Shown: positions 33,153-41,855 of the stretch, piece after piece
Layout: each line of letters begins with the position of its first letter
How positions within the stretch are numbered: the stretch's first letter is position 1
Assembly: GCF_022763345.1 (NCBI RefSeq)
Contig: NZ_JALEGS010000042.1
Location: 1-41,855, forward strand
Direction of reading: 5' to 3'
From: Phaeodactylibacter sp.
GTDB taxonomy: Bacteria; Bacteroidota; Bacteroidia; Chitinophagales; Saprospiraceae
DNA length: 41,855 bases
Program-made: the position numbers and the translations under genes
Notes under the pieces: generated by a model
Database searches by the model: none
What the model saw: only the letters and a program-made list of their open reading frames with translations
What the model was told of the DNA's origin: nothing

Positions 33153-33903
33153 GCTTTTGGGGCTGTTCGTAAATCCGGAAACGCCCAAGCCCTATCCGTT
33201 GCAGCAGGTGGCTGACGGATACCCGCAACACGCCCAGCCCGTACTTGCTGCTGCGCGCAAAATTGATGGAAGAAGCCTCTTCAAAGTATTTGGTCGGGCA
33301 GGTCACTTCTGCAATATGAAACCCGGCATAGATGATCTGGGAAAGCATCTCGTTGTCAAAGACAAAGTCATCGGAGTTGGCGTTGAAGTTGATCGACTCC
33401 AGTACTTCACGGCTGAAGGCCCGATAGCCCGTATGATACTCCGAAAGTTTGTAGTTGATCAGAAGATTTTGGGTCAGCGTCAGCGCGCGGTTGGCAATGT
33501 ATTTGTAGAGGGGCATTCCTCCTGCCAGCGCTCCTTTACCCAGAATCCGGGAGCCCAGTACCACGGGATAAAGCTCATCGCCAATGATGTTGACCATAGC
33601 CGGGATCAGCTTAGGCGTATACTGATAATCCGGGTGCAGCATAATCACGATATCCCCCCCCAGCTCCAAAGCCTTATTGTAGAGAGACTTTTGGTTCCCC
33701 CCGTAGCCTTTATTGGTCTGATGGGTAATGACGTGCTCAATGCCAATTTCACGGGCCAGGTCAGAAGTATTATCCTTACTGGCATCATCGCAGAGAATAA
33801 CCTCATCTACCAGATCAAAGGGAATCTCTTTGTAGGTTTTTTCAAGCGTCAGTGCAGCATTATAAGCAGGCAGCACTGCGATGACTTTCTTGCCTTTATA
33901 CAT
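33145..33903 (-). CDS. Family 2 glycosyltransferase
   Basis: This 252-aa GT-A fold enzyme has VIAVLPAYNAALTLEKT, then VILCDDASKDNTSDLA (nucleotide-sugar binding) and IVIMLHPDYQY (DxD-like). It resembles dolichyl/undecaprenyl-phosphate sugar transferases, without C-terminal membrane helices. It could load a lipid carrier for surface glycans. It starts at ATG 33903; the gap of 110 nt to the Cry-DASH gene should hold both promoters. It is coupled to the TIGR02757 gene by overlap. Confidence 0.9.
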   Translation of the reverse strand: MYKGKKVIAVLPAYNAALTLEKTYKEIPFDLVDEVILCDDASKDNTSDLAREIGIEHVITHQTNKGYGGNQKSLYNKALELGGDIVIMLHPDYQYTPKLIPAMVNIIGDELYPVVLGSRILGKGALAGGMPLYKYIANRALTLTQNLLINYKLSEYHTGYRAFSREVLESINFNANSDDFVFDNEMLSQIIYAGFHIAEVTCPTKYFEEASSINFARSSKYGLGVLRVSVSHLLQRIGLGRFRIYEQPQKHA

Positions 33904-34012
33904 GATTGCGGTTTATTGCGCGCAAAGATAGCAAAAGTGTGTAGACCATATGGTATTGAGCTGACAAACCAATCACCAGGTTCTTTGTTACACCCACCAA
34001 AAACGAGCATCC

Positions 34013-35344
34013 ATGTCCAAAGCCATTCTCTGGTTCCGCAACGACCTGCGGCTTACCGACCACCCCGCGCTGCATGCAGCACTGAGAGCGCATAAAGCTG
34101 TCCTGCCTGTTTACATCCTGGATGAACGCCTCTTACAACCCGATCGCTGGGGCTTCACCCGCATGGCCCCCTACCGCCTTAAGTTTTTACTGGAAAGCCT
34201 GGAAGACCTTAGGGATGACCTGCAGGAAAAAGGCAGCGACCTGCTGGTCAAGGTGGGCATACCAGAAAAGGTTATCCCCGAATTGGCGAAAGCCCATGAC
34301 TGTACAGCAGTTTTTGCTTCCCACGAATACACGCATGAAGAGCTGCAAGCCGAAGCACAACTCTCCAGTCACCTTCCGCTTCACCTGTACCACAGCCAAC
34401 TACTAGTCCACCCCGAAGCAGTGCCCTTCGCGGTGGAGCAGACGCCGGATGTCTTCACGCAATTCCGAAAGCGGGTGGAAAAGTATGCAGAAGTCCCTCT
34501 TCCGCTCGACCCGCCTGAAAAAATCCCCCACGTACCTTTTGAGGCAGAAACCCTGCCTACCCTGGAAAGCCTTGGCTACCCTACGCCCGTGCAAGATGAC
34601 CGTGGTGTGCTGACCTTCAAAGGCGGTGCACTTGCTGCCTACAACCGCCTCGACCACTACCTTTGGGAGACCGACGCCCTGGCTTCCTACAAACAGACCC
34701 GAAATGGGCTGATCGGAGCCGATTACTCCTCCAAGTTTTCAGCATGGCTGGCCAATGGCAGCATTTCCGCCCGGGCCATCTGGCATGAAGTAGAAGCCTA
34801 TGAGGCTGAGCGCACCAAAAATAAAGACACCTACTGGATAAAGTTCGAACTGCTGTGGCGGGAATACTTCAAGTACGTGGCCATGCGGTACGGGCGTAAA
34901 ATCTTCTTCAAAGGCGGTATACAGGACAAAAGTGTACGCTGGAAAAACAGCCCCAAAGCCCTTCATAAATGGATAACCGGTACCACCGGAGACGATTTCG
35001 TGGACGCCAATATGCGGGAACTCCTCTACACGGGCTTTATGAGCAACCGTGGCCGGCAAAATGTGGCCTCCTATCTAGTCCACCAACTGAAGCAGGACTG
35101 GCGCAAAGGTGCAGCCTGGTTTGAATCCCTCCTGGTGGACTACGATGTAGCCAGCAATTATGGCAACTGGATGTACGCCGGCGGCGTGGGCAATGACCCG
35201 CGCGACCGGGTCTTCAATACCCAAAAGCAAGCCAGGGACTATGATAAGGATGGAGCCTTCCGGCGGCTATGGCTGCACGAGGATCAGCGTGACCCTGAGG
35301 AGGTTATCGCTCATCTGGGGGTCCTTCAGGCAGAACATTTCTAA
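34013..35344 (+). CDS. DASH-family cryptochrome
   Basis: The 443-aa product has the N-terminal photolyase fold (AILWFRNDLRLTDHPALHAAL, then VLPVYILDERLL) and the FAD-binding half with LLWREYFKYVAMRYG, RELLYTGFMSNRGRQNVASYLVH, NYGNWMYAGGVGNDPR. The SNRGRQNVASYL and NWMYAGGVG blocks are typical of Cry-DASH, which repairs pyrimidine dimers in single-stranded DNA under blue light. It lacks an N-terminal extension. It starts at ATG 34013. It is followed by dps, so stress protection is a shared theme. Confidence 0.95.
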   Translation: MSKAILWFRNDLRLTDHPALHAALRAHKAVLPVYILDERLLQPDRWGFTRMAPYRLKFLLESLEDLRDDLQEKGSDLLVKVGIPEKVIPELAKAHDCTAVFASHEYTHEELQAEAQLSSHLPLHLYHSQLLVHPEAVPFAVEQTPDVFTQFRKRVEKYAEVPLPLDPPEKIPHVPFEAETLPTLESLGYPTPVQDDRGVLTFKGGALAAYNRLDHYLWETDALASYKQTRNGLIGADYSSKFSAWLANGSISARAIWHEVEAYEAERTKNKDTYWIKFELLWREYFKYVAMRYGRKIFFKGGIQDKSVRWKNSPKALHKWITGTTGDDFVDANMRELLYTGFMSNRGRQNVASYLVHQLKQDWRKGAAWFESLLVDYDVASNYGNWMYAGGVGNDPRDRVFNTQKQARDYDKDGAFRRLWLHEDQRDPEEVIAHLGVLQAEHF

Positions 35345-35424
35345 ATAAGGTTCGGATAGCCCAATCCGTCAACTTTGGAGGAGCGTCTACGTTGTAATAG
35401 TCGAGTCAAAAATCAAAACACAAC

Positions 35425-35934
35425 ATGAGTACCGAAACTAAAAATCTGACCCACGAAAAAGTGGACGTAAATATCGGGATTGAAGCTTCTAACCGTCAGG
35501 GCGTAGCCCACGCACTGAAACAATTGCTTGCAGACGAGCATGTGCTTTATATCAAATTGCGCAATTATCACTGGAATGTTACGGGCATCCACTTCCAGCA
35601 GCTTCATGCTTTTTTTGAAGAGCAGTACGACGACCTGGAAGACCATATCGACGATATTGCAGAGCGTATTCGCAGCCTCGGCTTTTTCTCTCCGGGCTCT
35701 ATGGAGGAATTTAAGAAAGAGGCCCGACTGGAAGAAACCGGCCATCTCAACGGCAATGCGGAGCAAATGCTCAAGAACCTCCTCGCTGACCATGAAGCCA
35801 TCATACAGTTTCTGCGCCACGATCAGGATGTAGTAATGGAAGAATACAACGATGCAGGCACACAGGACTTCCTCATCTCACTGATGGAGGAGCATGAGAA
35901 AATGGCATGGATGGTACGCGCACACTTGGGCTAA
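35425..35934 (+). CDS. dps: Dps-like DNA-protection ferritin
   Basis: This 169-aa Dps protein oxidises and stores iron and shields DNA in starvation or peroxide stress. The inter-subunit ferroxidase residues fit the E. coli spacing: His49 (NYHWNV), His61 (QLHAFF), Glu65, Asp76 and Glu80 (DHIDDIAER). The N-terminal tail has few lysines, so direct DNA binding may be weak. It starts at ATG 35425 after 80 nt of leader and ends at a strong terminator, so it is probably transcribed alone. Confidence 0.95.
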   Translation: MSTETKNLTHEKVDVNIGIEASNRQGVAHALKQLLADEHVLYIKLRNYHWNVTGIHFQQLHAFFEEQYDDLEDHIDDIAERIRSLGFFSPGSMEEFKKEARLEETGHLNGNAEQMLKNLLADHEAIIQFLRHDQDVVMEEYNDAGTQDFLISLMEEHEKMAWMVRAHLG

Positions 35935-35985
35935 TCCATCTTTGCTAAAAGCGTGCCTGTTCTAAAGCAGGACACTAAAAAAGAA

Positions 35986-36025
35986 AACCGGAGCAGGAAA
36001 TACATCCTGGCTCCGGTTCTTTTTT
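35986..36025 (+). terminator. Intrinsic terminator of dps
   Basis: AACCGGAGC (35986-35994) pairs with GCTCCGGTT (36010-36018), with an inner AGGA/TCCT extension and one bulge. C and six T residues follow. Confidence 0.88.
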
Positions 36026-36051
36026 GTGCTGTTTGCTTAAGCTAATGTTGC

Positions 36052-36990
36052 CTAGTTGATCTCCAGTTTAAATTTCACTGGCAAGTTGAAGAGGACTTTC
36101 ACTTCCCGTCCGCGCTGACGGCCTGGGGTCCATTTTTCATTCATACTGTTCATCATTTCGACTACCCGGAGGGCTTCTGCGCCACAACCGCCGCCGATTT
36201 CCCGCACTACCTGAGCATCATCAATAGTGCCGTCGGTATCTACAACGAAGCTTACGACTACCGTACCTTCGATGTTGTTATCCCGGGCCACGGATGGGTA
36301 CCGGATATTCTCGTAGATGAACTGAAGCATCTTTTTGTTGGCGCACATCCGCTTTTCGGAAGCGCTGGCTGTCATCTCTTCACAGCCGGGGAAGCGAGGC
36401 ATTTCCTCTACCACCTTGAAGATTTCCGCAGCTTCTTCCTTTGGAGGAGGAGGTGGGGGAGGAGGAGGTGGAGGTGGTGCATCATTCTTCTCTTCATAGA
36501 CTGGTGCGTCAATGTAGGTGTCGGCGTCGATAGACTGGTCTTCGAACTCGAAGTCATCCTCTTCGTCGATATCGATTTCCGCTACCGCCTCAATTTTTGG
36601 AGGTGGAGGAGGCGGCGGGGGAGGAGGCGGCTCCGCAGTACGGGGCTTTTCGATTTCGATGTCTACATCTAATGCCAGTGCATCTTCAGGGATGTAAACC
36701 TCTTTCTCGTAGACAGTCCAGTTAAAGGCTCCGATAACCAACACCAGTACGGCGATAGCAGCGACGCGCAGAAACATGGGCGAATAATTGAATACGTTTA
36801 CTTCCGGATACTTATTGCGTGCAGCGAGGCGGGAGCTCCTCTTCTCATCGCGGTACCGATCGGCCAAGCCGGAACGGGACTGTTTATTGAAATAGAAGCG
36901 CCCCAAGAATATAATGGCAAGAAGAACAAGTACTCCAATGCCCACGCCTGTCAGTAATGCTGGTCCTGTGATTGCGAAATTAGGGTTCAT
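36052..36990 (-). CDS. TonB family energy transducer
   Basis: The 312-aa protein has two membrane helices near the N-terminus (about 11-30 and 72-90). A proline/acidic linker follows with two runs of 11-12 prolines separated by an acidic stretch (about 118-185). The C-terminal TonB domain (about 225-312) reads FIYENIRYPSVARDNNIEG, then VVVSFVVDTDGTIDDAQVVR. A cysteine pair (PGCEEM and RMCANKK) precedes the domain, as in many Bacteroidota TonBs. It would energise receptors such as the one at 4540-6924. No ExbBD genes are adjacent. The long proline runs could suffer replication slippage. Confidence 0.93.
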   Translation of the reverse strand: MNPNFAITGPALLTGVGIGVLVLLAIIFLGRFYFNKQSRSGLADRYRDEKRSSRLAARNKYPEVNVFNYSPMFLRVAAIAVLVLVIGAFNWTVYEKEVYIPEDALALDVDIEIEKPRTAEPPPPPPPPPPPKIEAVAEIDIDEEDDFEFEDQSIDADTYIDAPVYEEKNDAPPPPPPPPPPPPKEEAAEIFKVVEEMPRFPGCEEMTASASEKRMCANKKMLQFIYENIRYPSVARDNNIEGTVVVSFVVDTDGTIDDAQVVREIGGGCGAEALRVVEMMNSMNEKWTPGRQRGREVKVLFNLPVKFKLEIN

Positions 36991-37120
36991 GAGTGAGGAG
37001 TTTTTGCCCGAGGGCGTTTAAAAATAATTTCTTTTGACACTCACAAGATGCTGGCTTTCAAAAGGATTCCGAATGACGAAACGCAGGGCCCATTTATGAC
37101 TTTTATCAATTTGTTAAACT

Positions 37121-39985
37121 TTAGCGCCAGGCTGCCTGCCGCATTACCTCAGGATCGGCAAGGGTTTTGGCGCGGGCGGCCAGCAGCACCCGCCGGCCTT
37201 CGAAGGTACGGGTGTACAACAGCTCGAGCGGCTCAGGCATCTGCCGTTGGAGCGACTCCCGGTAGGCTTCTGCCTCAGCGCGGCGCTGGCCAAACAGGCC
37301 CGGCACCGCATAGTGCTGTACGCTAAGTAAATCTTCTCCATCGTAGTGCTTCCGCACAATCAGGTAACGGGGGTTGTCAACTGGGCCGAGGGCTTCTTCC
37401 AGCAGCTCCAGAAAAAGCTGCTCTTCCTGCAAAGTAACGCCCTCCAGATAGCACCCCGGTTGATCCGCTGCGCTTTCCACCATACGCAGTTGGATTTTGA
37501 AGTAAGGGCTGCTCAGCATTTCCAGCTGCCGCAGGGTAAGCAAGATGCCGCGGGCGGTACGCTCAATGAGCAGGCTACCGTTTCCGGCTTCGTCCAGTTG
37601 ACGCTGTGCTTCCGATAGTTTGGAGCCTTGCAGTATGGAGAGCGCCAGACCGGTAGCTGCACTACCCAGCAAGAACACCGTCAGCCCCGTCACCCATCCG
37701 CCAATTGCGCCCGCAGCCAGAGCAGACAGCCCGGCCGCCACCCCTACCCTGCCCCAGCGTACCCTGAGCTGTTGCTCTGCTTCGAACTGCCGTACCAAAC
37801 GCCGTAAACGGCCGATGTAACCATTGCGCCCCAGGTTAAAAAGGCTGTACAGCAAAAGCAGCAGCACACTAACCAGCAACAGCACCTGCGGAGGGATCAG
37901 CCCGGAAATCACCATAGCTACGCTGCCCGCTGCCACCATTGGCATGACGATGTTCCCCATTTCCACAAGTTCTTCCAGCTGAGGAGCCACCATCGCCTGA
38001 TTCTTCGCCCAGTACACTTCATAAACCTGCTTTTGGCGCCTTGTCCGAATCACCGGCAACGTAATCTCCTCCGCCATATGCACGCCTCGCTGAATACTTT
38101 CGCCCCAGGCACGCCTAAGCCGGTCGCGCATACCGGCCTGTTCCAGCATGCGCCTGTTAGTTTGGGCTACCGCGGCAGGCGTGATGGGCAATTCCCCTAA
38201 ATGGAAACGCCCCACCCCGTTTTCAATACGTGGCGCGGCTTCAAAGGAAGGACCGGCAAAAGCCCGGAAGCGTTGTGCCAGCTTTTTCCAATCCAGTCCT
38301 CCTGCGTGGTGGTAGGGGTCCATACATGCGAGGTGCCAAATATTGGCAGCTTTAGCGGGCTGCCGTGGGTCAGTACGGATGACCCGCCCCCGGGCCTGAT
38401 TGGAAGTTACAAATGACTTGACCACAGAAGCCAGGATCAGCGTATTGGCGGCTGGGGCATCCCAACCTTCGCCGAGCAGGGCGTTGGTGCCCACCAGGAC
38501 TTGGAGCTGACCGTCGTTGAACAGCTGCGTGACCAGGCCTGTCATCTGCTTTCTCAGGTGTTCCTGGGGCTGAAGGCGTACATAGTGCGGATCATGCGGC
38601 AGTGCTGACGCCAGAAGGCCGCTATCCGCCAGTCCTGTTTGTGCCATGTGTTGCCGGAGGGCAGGCAACAGCAATTTAGGCAAAATTAAAAGGCTGCCGG
38701 TCAGCACGCCTATTTCGACTTCTACGGGGAAAAGCCGGCGGAGCGCCTCGAAAATAGGGGCTACGCCTATTTTCTGCAATTCAGGACTATCCTCCAGTTC
38801 GGCACGGGGCAGGGCTTCCGCTCGAATGTAATCGGTGAGCACCAATAGCCGCAGGTCGCTGCCCATGCTTCCGTACTCTGCCCGGGTGATGGAAGCGATG
38901 GCATGCAGTTTGCTGCTGCTCTGCCGGATGCGGCGCTCCAGGTGAGGCGGCTCTTCCAAATAAATACGCCGGCGCTCAATGGCATGTGCTTTCCGCAACC
39001 TCCGGTAAATGGATACCATACAGGGCTCCTCTCTTAAAGGCTCAAAGTAGGGGTCTTTATAAAAGGCTTCATTGAAGAACATCTCCAGCCATTCGAGATT
39101 CATTTCAGGGATCAGGCTGTCATCAGCGCCAATAATGCCAATAGCGGTGGCAGGGGCTACCCCGCCTATGCCTTCCAGCACAATCATGAGCGCAGAGAAA
39201 TACGAGGGATTTTCATAGATGGCTTCCAGGCACACCTCCGGGCGGATGAGCCAGGGATGTGCTTTGAGGTGCTCGCGAAACGTATAATTGGCCTTCAGGT
39301 GGTCCAGCAAATCACTGATGGCTTCCTGAAAAGCCTTTAGCGGAGCCTGTTCGTCAGCAGCGGGCAGGGTAAACCAGATGTAGTCCTGATGCGGGCAGAG
39401 ATTACCTTCGGCGATCAGCTCGGGCATACTGATTTCGGCATCGATCAACCCGCAGAGTTCCTGATAGCGTTGCCATTCGTAACCGGATACATCGTAGGGC
39501 GGCGTAGCAGTGAGGGCAATGAGGGTAGGCGACCACTGTTCGTAGGTTTTCATCAGGCTCTGCCACCAGGCTTTTTGCAGGTGGTGGCACTCATCGACTA
39601 TCAGAGTACCGGCAGCAAGCAGCTTGAGGGTATTCCACACTTCGTCTCCCCGCTTTACCGCAGCGTGCAGGGCCTGATAGGTGGTAATGGTAACGGTGCC
39701 GGGCTTTTCGAGGTCGTAGGAAAGCCAGTCGGGTTGCTGCCCATTCAGGAAGTCCTGCGTGAGGCGTTCGCCCCATTGCTGACGGATAGCCAGCGTAGGG
39801 CAAAGAATAAGGCAGGGCTGATTGAGCTGCCGCATGATTTCCAACCCCAACACCGTCTTGCCCGAACCGGGCGGGGCCACCACATGCAGGCGGTTATCCC
39901 CGAGATGCTGCCCCAGCTCAGACAGCAACCGCGCCTGATAGGTACGCCAGGGGAAATTGAATTTCATGTGGGGCGGAAAAGCCAT
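37121..39985 (-). CDS. SF2 DEAD/DEAH helicase with C-terminal membrane segments
   Basis: Numbered from the ATG at 39985 (954 aa), the helicase core has a Q-motif-like FNFPWRTYQARLL, Walker A APPGSGKT (about 37-44), DECHH (131-135), TATPP (159-163), LGEGWDAP (about 504) and motif VI QARGRVIR (about 530). About 140 residues later come two hydrophobic pairs (about 678-716 and 740-785), then a soluble domain of about 170 residues. A helicase anchored in the membrane is unusual. Substrate and partners are unknown; the neighbours (TonB and a GT-C-like protein) do not help. An ATG at 39967 and a TTG at 40009 are alternative starts. Confidence 0.85.
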   Translation of the reverse strand: MAFPPHMKFNFPWRTYQARLLSELGQHLGDNRLHVVAPPGSGKTVLGLEIMRQLNQPCLILCPTLAIRQQWGERLTQDFLNGQQPDWLSYDLEKPGTVTITTYQALHAAVKRGDEVWNTLKLLAAGTLIVDECHHLQKAWWQSLMKTYEQWSPTLIALTATPPYDVSGYEWQRYQELCGLIDAEISMPELIAEGNLCPHQDYIWFTLPAADEQAPLKAFQEAISDLLDHLKANYTFREHLKAHPWLIRPEVCLEAIYENPSYFSALMIVLEGIGGVAPATAIGIIGADDSLIPEMNLEWLEMFFNEAFYKDPYFEPLREEPCMVSIYRRLRKAHAIERRRIYLEEPPHLERRIRQSSSKLHAIASITRAEYGSMGSDLRLLVLTDYIRAEALPRAELEDSPELQKIGVAPIFEALRRLFPVEVEIGVLTGSLLILPKLLLPALRQHMAQTGLADSGLLASALPHDPHYVRLQPQEHLRKQMTGLVTQLFNDGQLQVLVGTNALLGEGWDAPAANTLILASVVKSFVTSNQARGRVIRTDPRQPAKAANIWHLACMDPYHHAGGLDWKKLAQRFRAFAGPSFEAAPRIENGVGRFHLGELPITPAAVAQTNRRMLEQAGMRDRLRRAWGESIQRGVHMAEEITLPVIRTRRQKQVYEVYWAKNQAMVAPQLEELVEMGNIVMPMVAAGSVAMVISGLIPPQVLLLVSVLLLLLYSLFNLGRNGYIGRLRRLVRQFEAEQQLRVRWGRVGVAAGLSALAAGAIGGWVTGLTVFLLGSAATGLALSILQGSKLSEAQRQLDEAGNGSLLIERTARGILLTLRQLEMLSSPYFKIQLRMVESAADQPGCYLEGVTLQEEQLFLELLEEALGPVDNPRYLIVRKHYDGEDLLSVQHYAVPGLFGQRRAEAEAYRESLQRQMPEPLELLYTRTFEGRRVLLAARAKTLADPEVMRQAAWR

Positions 39986-40093
39986 TCGGGTCCGGGCATT
40001 AGTTAGCAAACCTTAAAATTAGGGATTCGACGGGGATATTTCCCGTCCTGGATAGCTTCACTTCAGAATACCTTATCTTAGCCTCAAAAAAGA

Positions 40094-41701
40094 ATGCAGC
40101 GCTACCCTGCCCTGTTGCAGTACCTTCTGTTTTGGGCCATCACCCAGCTGTTTTACTTTCCCACACGGTATTCGGGCTTCGTCACGGACTTTACGGGGCT
40201 GTTGTCCCGTTTTGAAGGAAGGACAGCTGCGGGCATACTGGACTGCTTTGGGTTTCCGGCCATGCAGCAGGTACTGAATGCCCTGCTTTACACCTGGCAT
40301 TCCATCTTTGGCATTGCGCCACTGCCCTGGTACCTGTTGCAGAGTAGCCTTCATGCGCTCAATGCGTTCCTGCTTTTACAGTTGGGAAAAGCGCTAAGCG
40401 AGCGCCTGCAGTTGCCCAATGCTCATCTGATGGGGTGGATGGCGGCTTTTTTGTTCCTGCTATCGCCCTATGCTTCCGAGCCAGTCACCTGGCGGGTGGC
40501 ACAGAACTTCCTGCTTTCCACTGCAGTCATTTTGGGTACGGCACGCCTCACTTTAGACTGGCTGGACAAGCCTGACCCTCGTCGGTGGGTGCTGATACAG
40601 GGCCTCTTTATCCTGGGCTTGTTCACCTTTGAGTTAGTCCTGATTATCCCGCTCCTCAGCAGCTTGCTCCTGTTGATGCTACCCCATGGAAGCTGGACTA
40701 AATGGCGGTGCCTGAGCCTGCCGCAGTTTGGGGGCGTAGGGCTTTACTTTATGCTCAACCGGCTTATCCTTGGGTCCTGGGTAGGGCACTACGGAGCGGA
40801 GGTCCACCTCAAGTTTGAGCTACCGGTGCTACTCAGTAACGGGCTACGCTACACCGCCAAGCACCTGCTTTTTGCCCGCAACTGGCCGCACGCCGCCAAA
40901 CAATGGCTTTTTGAGGGGCTGGCACAACCTGCGGTTGCTTTGAGTTTGGGTGGAATATTAATTGTGCTCTTAGCCGCAGGGCTTATCTTCCGGAACAGAC
41001 TGAGTAACCGGTGGCGGTTATCAATCATAGGACTGACGGGGTTTGGGCTGGCGCTGCTTCCGGTGCTCAACCTGTATTTCAATTACACCCTGCATTTGGA
41101 AAATGACCGCTACGGCTACCTGGCCTCTGCCTTTCTCGCGCTGGTCCTGGCCACAGGTTTGAGCGCGCTGCCAAGGTGGGGCCGGCTGCCCCTGCTGCTG
41201 GCCTATCTTGGTTGTTCCAGCTATTTCCTTTGGCAGCACAATCAGTTCTGGTGGAAGTCCACGCAGGTTTACCAGCAAATGCTCGATGGGTTTGACTACT
41301 ACGATGCTCCGGCCGCTTACCTCCTCAATCTGCCGGACAACTTTCAGGGTGCGCCCATGTTCCGCGACTACAGCGGGGAGGACCATGCCTTTCGCGATGC
41401 GCTTAAGTACATCAAACAACAGCCTTACGATGGTCAAATCTACGAAGTAGCCCAATACAATATGACCCGTCTTACGGATGGCGCAACCGCTACCGTTGAC
41501 AGTACGGGCACCTTACGGGTGGAGTTTAATCAGTGGGGCAATTGGTGGTGGAGACGCGGTATTGGTATGGGGCCGGGCTATGACACAGAAGTATATGAGG
41601 TCGATAGCAAAGGGCATCATTATTTTTTGACGCTGAGGCAGCCGGAGCAAGGAGCTGTATTTTTGATACAGGAGGGGCTGGAGTGGAGGGAAGTAGAATG
41701 A
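40094..41701 (+). CDS. Polytopic membrane protein, GT-C glycosyltransferase-like
   Basis: This 535-aa protein has about ten hydrophobic segments between residues 8 and 385. A soluble C-terminal part (about 390-535) begins at WWKSTQVYQQMLDGF and is rich in aromatic residues. The N-terminal loop TRYSGFVTDFTGLLSRFEG and LLSPYASEPVTWRVAQNF resemble GT-C enzymes of the O-mannosyltransferase/TMTC type, which use lipid-linked sugars in the periplasm. The family is not certain, as the catalytic Asp pair is not clear. It starts at ATG 40094 and is divergent from the helicase gene. Confidence 0.75.
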   Translation: MQRYPALLQYLLFWAITQLFYFPTRYSGFVTDFTGLLSRFEGRTAAGILDCFGFPAMQQVLNALLYTWHSIFGIAPLPWYLLQSSLHALNAFLLLQLGKALSERLQLPNAHLMGWMAAFLFLLSPYASEPVTWRVAQNFLLSTAVILGTARLTLDWLDKPDPRRWVLIQGLFILGLFTFELVLIIPLLSSLLLLMLPHGSWTKWRCLSLPQFGGVGLYFMLNRLILGSWVGHYGAEVHLKFELPVLLSNGLRYTAKHLLFARNWPHAAKQWLFEGLAQPAVALSLGGILIVLLAAGLIFRNRLSNRWRLSIIGLTGFGLALLPVLNLYFNYTLHLENDRYGYLASAFLALVLATGLSALPRWGRLPLLLAYLGCSSYFLWQHNQFWWKSTQVYQQMLDGFDYYDAPAAYLLNLPDNFQGAPMFRDYSGEDHAFRDALKYIKQQPYDGQIYEVAQYNMTRLTDGATATVDSTGTLRVEFNQWGNWWWRRGIGMGPGYDTEVYEVDSKGHHYFLTLRQPEQGAVFLIQEGLEWREVE

Positions 41702-41705
41702 TACT

Positions 41706-41855
41706 TTAACTGACCCTGAGCGCAGGCGCTGCCAGGATGAATATTCCAAACAGCAGGCTGTTGAAAATAGCGGTTATACCGACGACGAAGTAATTTGGAA
41801 CCAAACATGACTTCGTGTCGGCATATACGCGTGCGTCGGGTTTGTGCCTTAGGCC
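41706..41855 (-). CDS. Possible 3' end of a membrane-protein gene, cut by the window edge
   Basis: A frame on the minus strand is open from the window end to a stop at 41706-41708 (49 codons). It ends with a hydrophobic helix (YFVVGITAIFNSLLFGIFIL) and a short basic tail, APALRVS, as at a membrane-protein C-terminus. It would converge with the GT-C-like gene, with 4 nt between stops, a spacing seen elsewhere in this window. The evidence is short, so chance remains possible. Confidence 0.4.
   Translation of the reverse strand, partial: GLRHKPDARVYADTKSCLVPNYFVVGITAIFNSLLFGIFILAAPALRVS

Noticed and set aside
40029..40047. Hairpin GACGGG/CCCGTC between the helicase and GT-C-like genes
   Set aside because: Only a 6-bp stem, no T-run, and it lies between divergent starts; too weak to call an operator or terminator.
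1..41855. CRISPR array, insertion sequence or prophage
   Set aside because: No regularly spaced direct repeats, transposase or integrase motifs, or phage structural genes were found by eye on either strand.

Overview
The window looks like chromosomal DNA of a free-living member of the Bacteroidota, most likely the Saprospiria (Lewinella/Phaeodactylibacter-like). This is an inference. It rests on moderately high GC, Bacteroidota-type promoters (TTTG, about 19-20 nt, then TAnnTTTG), and many families typical of the phylum: GSCFA, DUF2141, DUF2805, DUF4783, TIGR02757, a CarboxypepD_reg/TonB-dependent receptor, a poly-proline TonB, FAS1 lipoproteins and four-helix-bundle intervening-sequence proteins. 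I see no CRISPR array, insertion sequence, prophage or rRNA operon. One tRNA gene, tRNA-Val(TAC), is present.

Layout. 1-3038: two small hairpins, then minus-strand lnt (lipoprotein N-acylation) and a GSCFA protein. 3146-8290: plus-strand unknown protein, an outer-membrane receptor, and two phenylacetate-catabolism genes (paaD, paaG). Three copies of a TetR/PaaR-like palindrome flank the paa pair. 8447-13446: the aromatic amino-acid operon. It has a promoter, two tandem Phe/Tyr-rich leader peptides each followed by its own intrinsic terminator, then pheA, an aminotransferase, a four-helix-bundle cassette that looks inserted, tyrA, and a DAHP synthase/chorismate mutase fusion. 13551-16390: a secreted protein with a long leader and a short methylmalonyl-CoA mutase small subunit. 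16418-21700: minus-strand block of a two-FAS1 lipoprotein, a degenerate SGNH lipoprotein, queG and an AsmA-like protein. 21806-22005: tRNA-Val with promoter and terminator. 22117-28651: a sigma-region-2-only protein, a PAS/sigma-54 activator, a CheB-CheR-PAS hybrid and a small helical protein. 28775-36990: DUF2141, DUF2805, an HD-domain/PycTM membrane fusion, a glucosaminidase, DUF4783, TIGR02757, a GT2 glycosyltransferase, Cry-DASH, Dps and TonB. 37121-41855: an SF2 helicase carrying C-terminal membrane segments, a GT-C-like membrane protein, and the 3' end of a possible gene on the minus strand.

The strongest regulatory find is the tandem ribosome-mediated attenuator at 8447-8780. Two successive Phe/Tyr-rich leader ORFs each have a mutually exclusive antiterminator/terminator pair, so the operon making Phe and Tyr would be tested twice for charged tRNA-Phe and tRNA-Tyr. 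The strongest unexplained proteins are the membrane-anchored SF2 helicase (37121-39985) and the HD-PycTM fusion (29628-30866). Both could belong to defence or stress systems that are not yet described.
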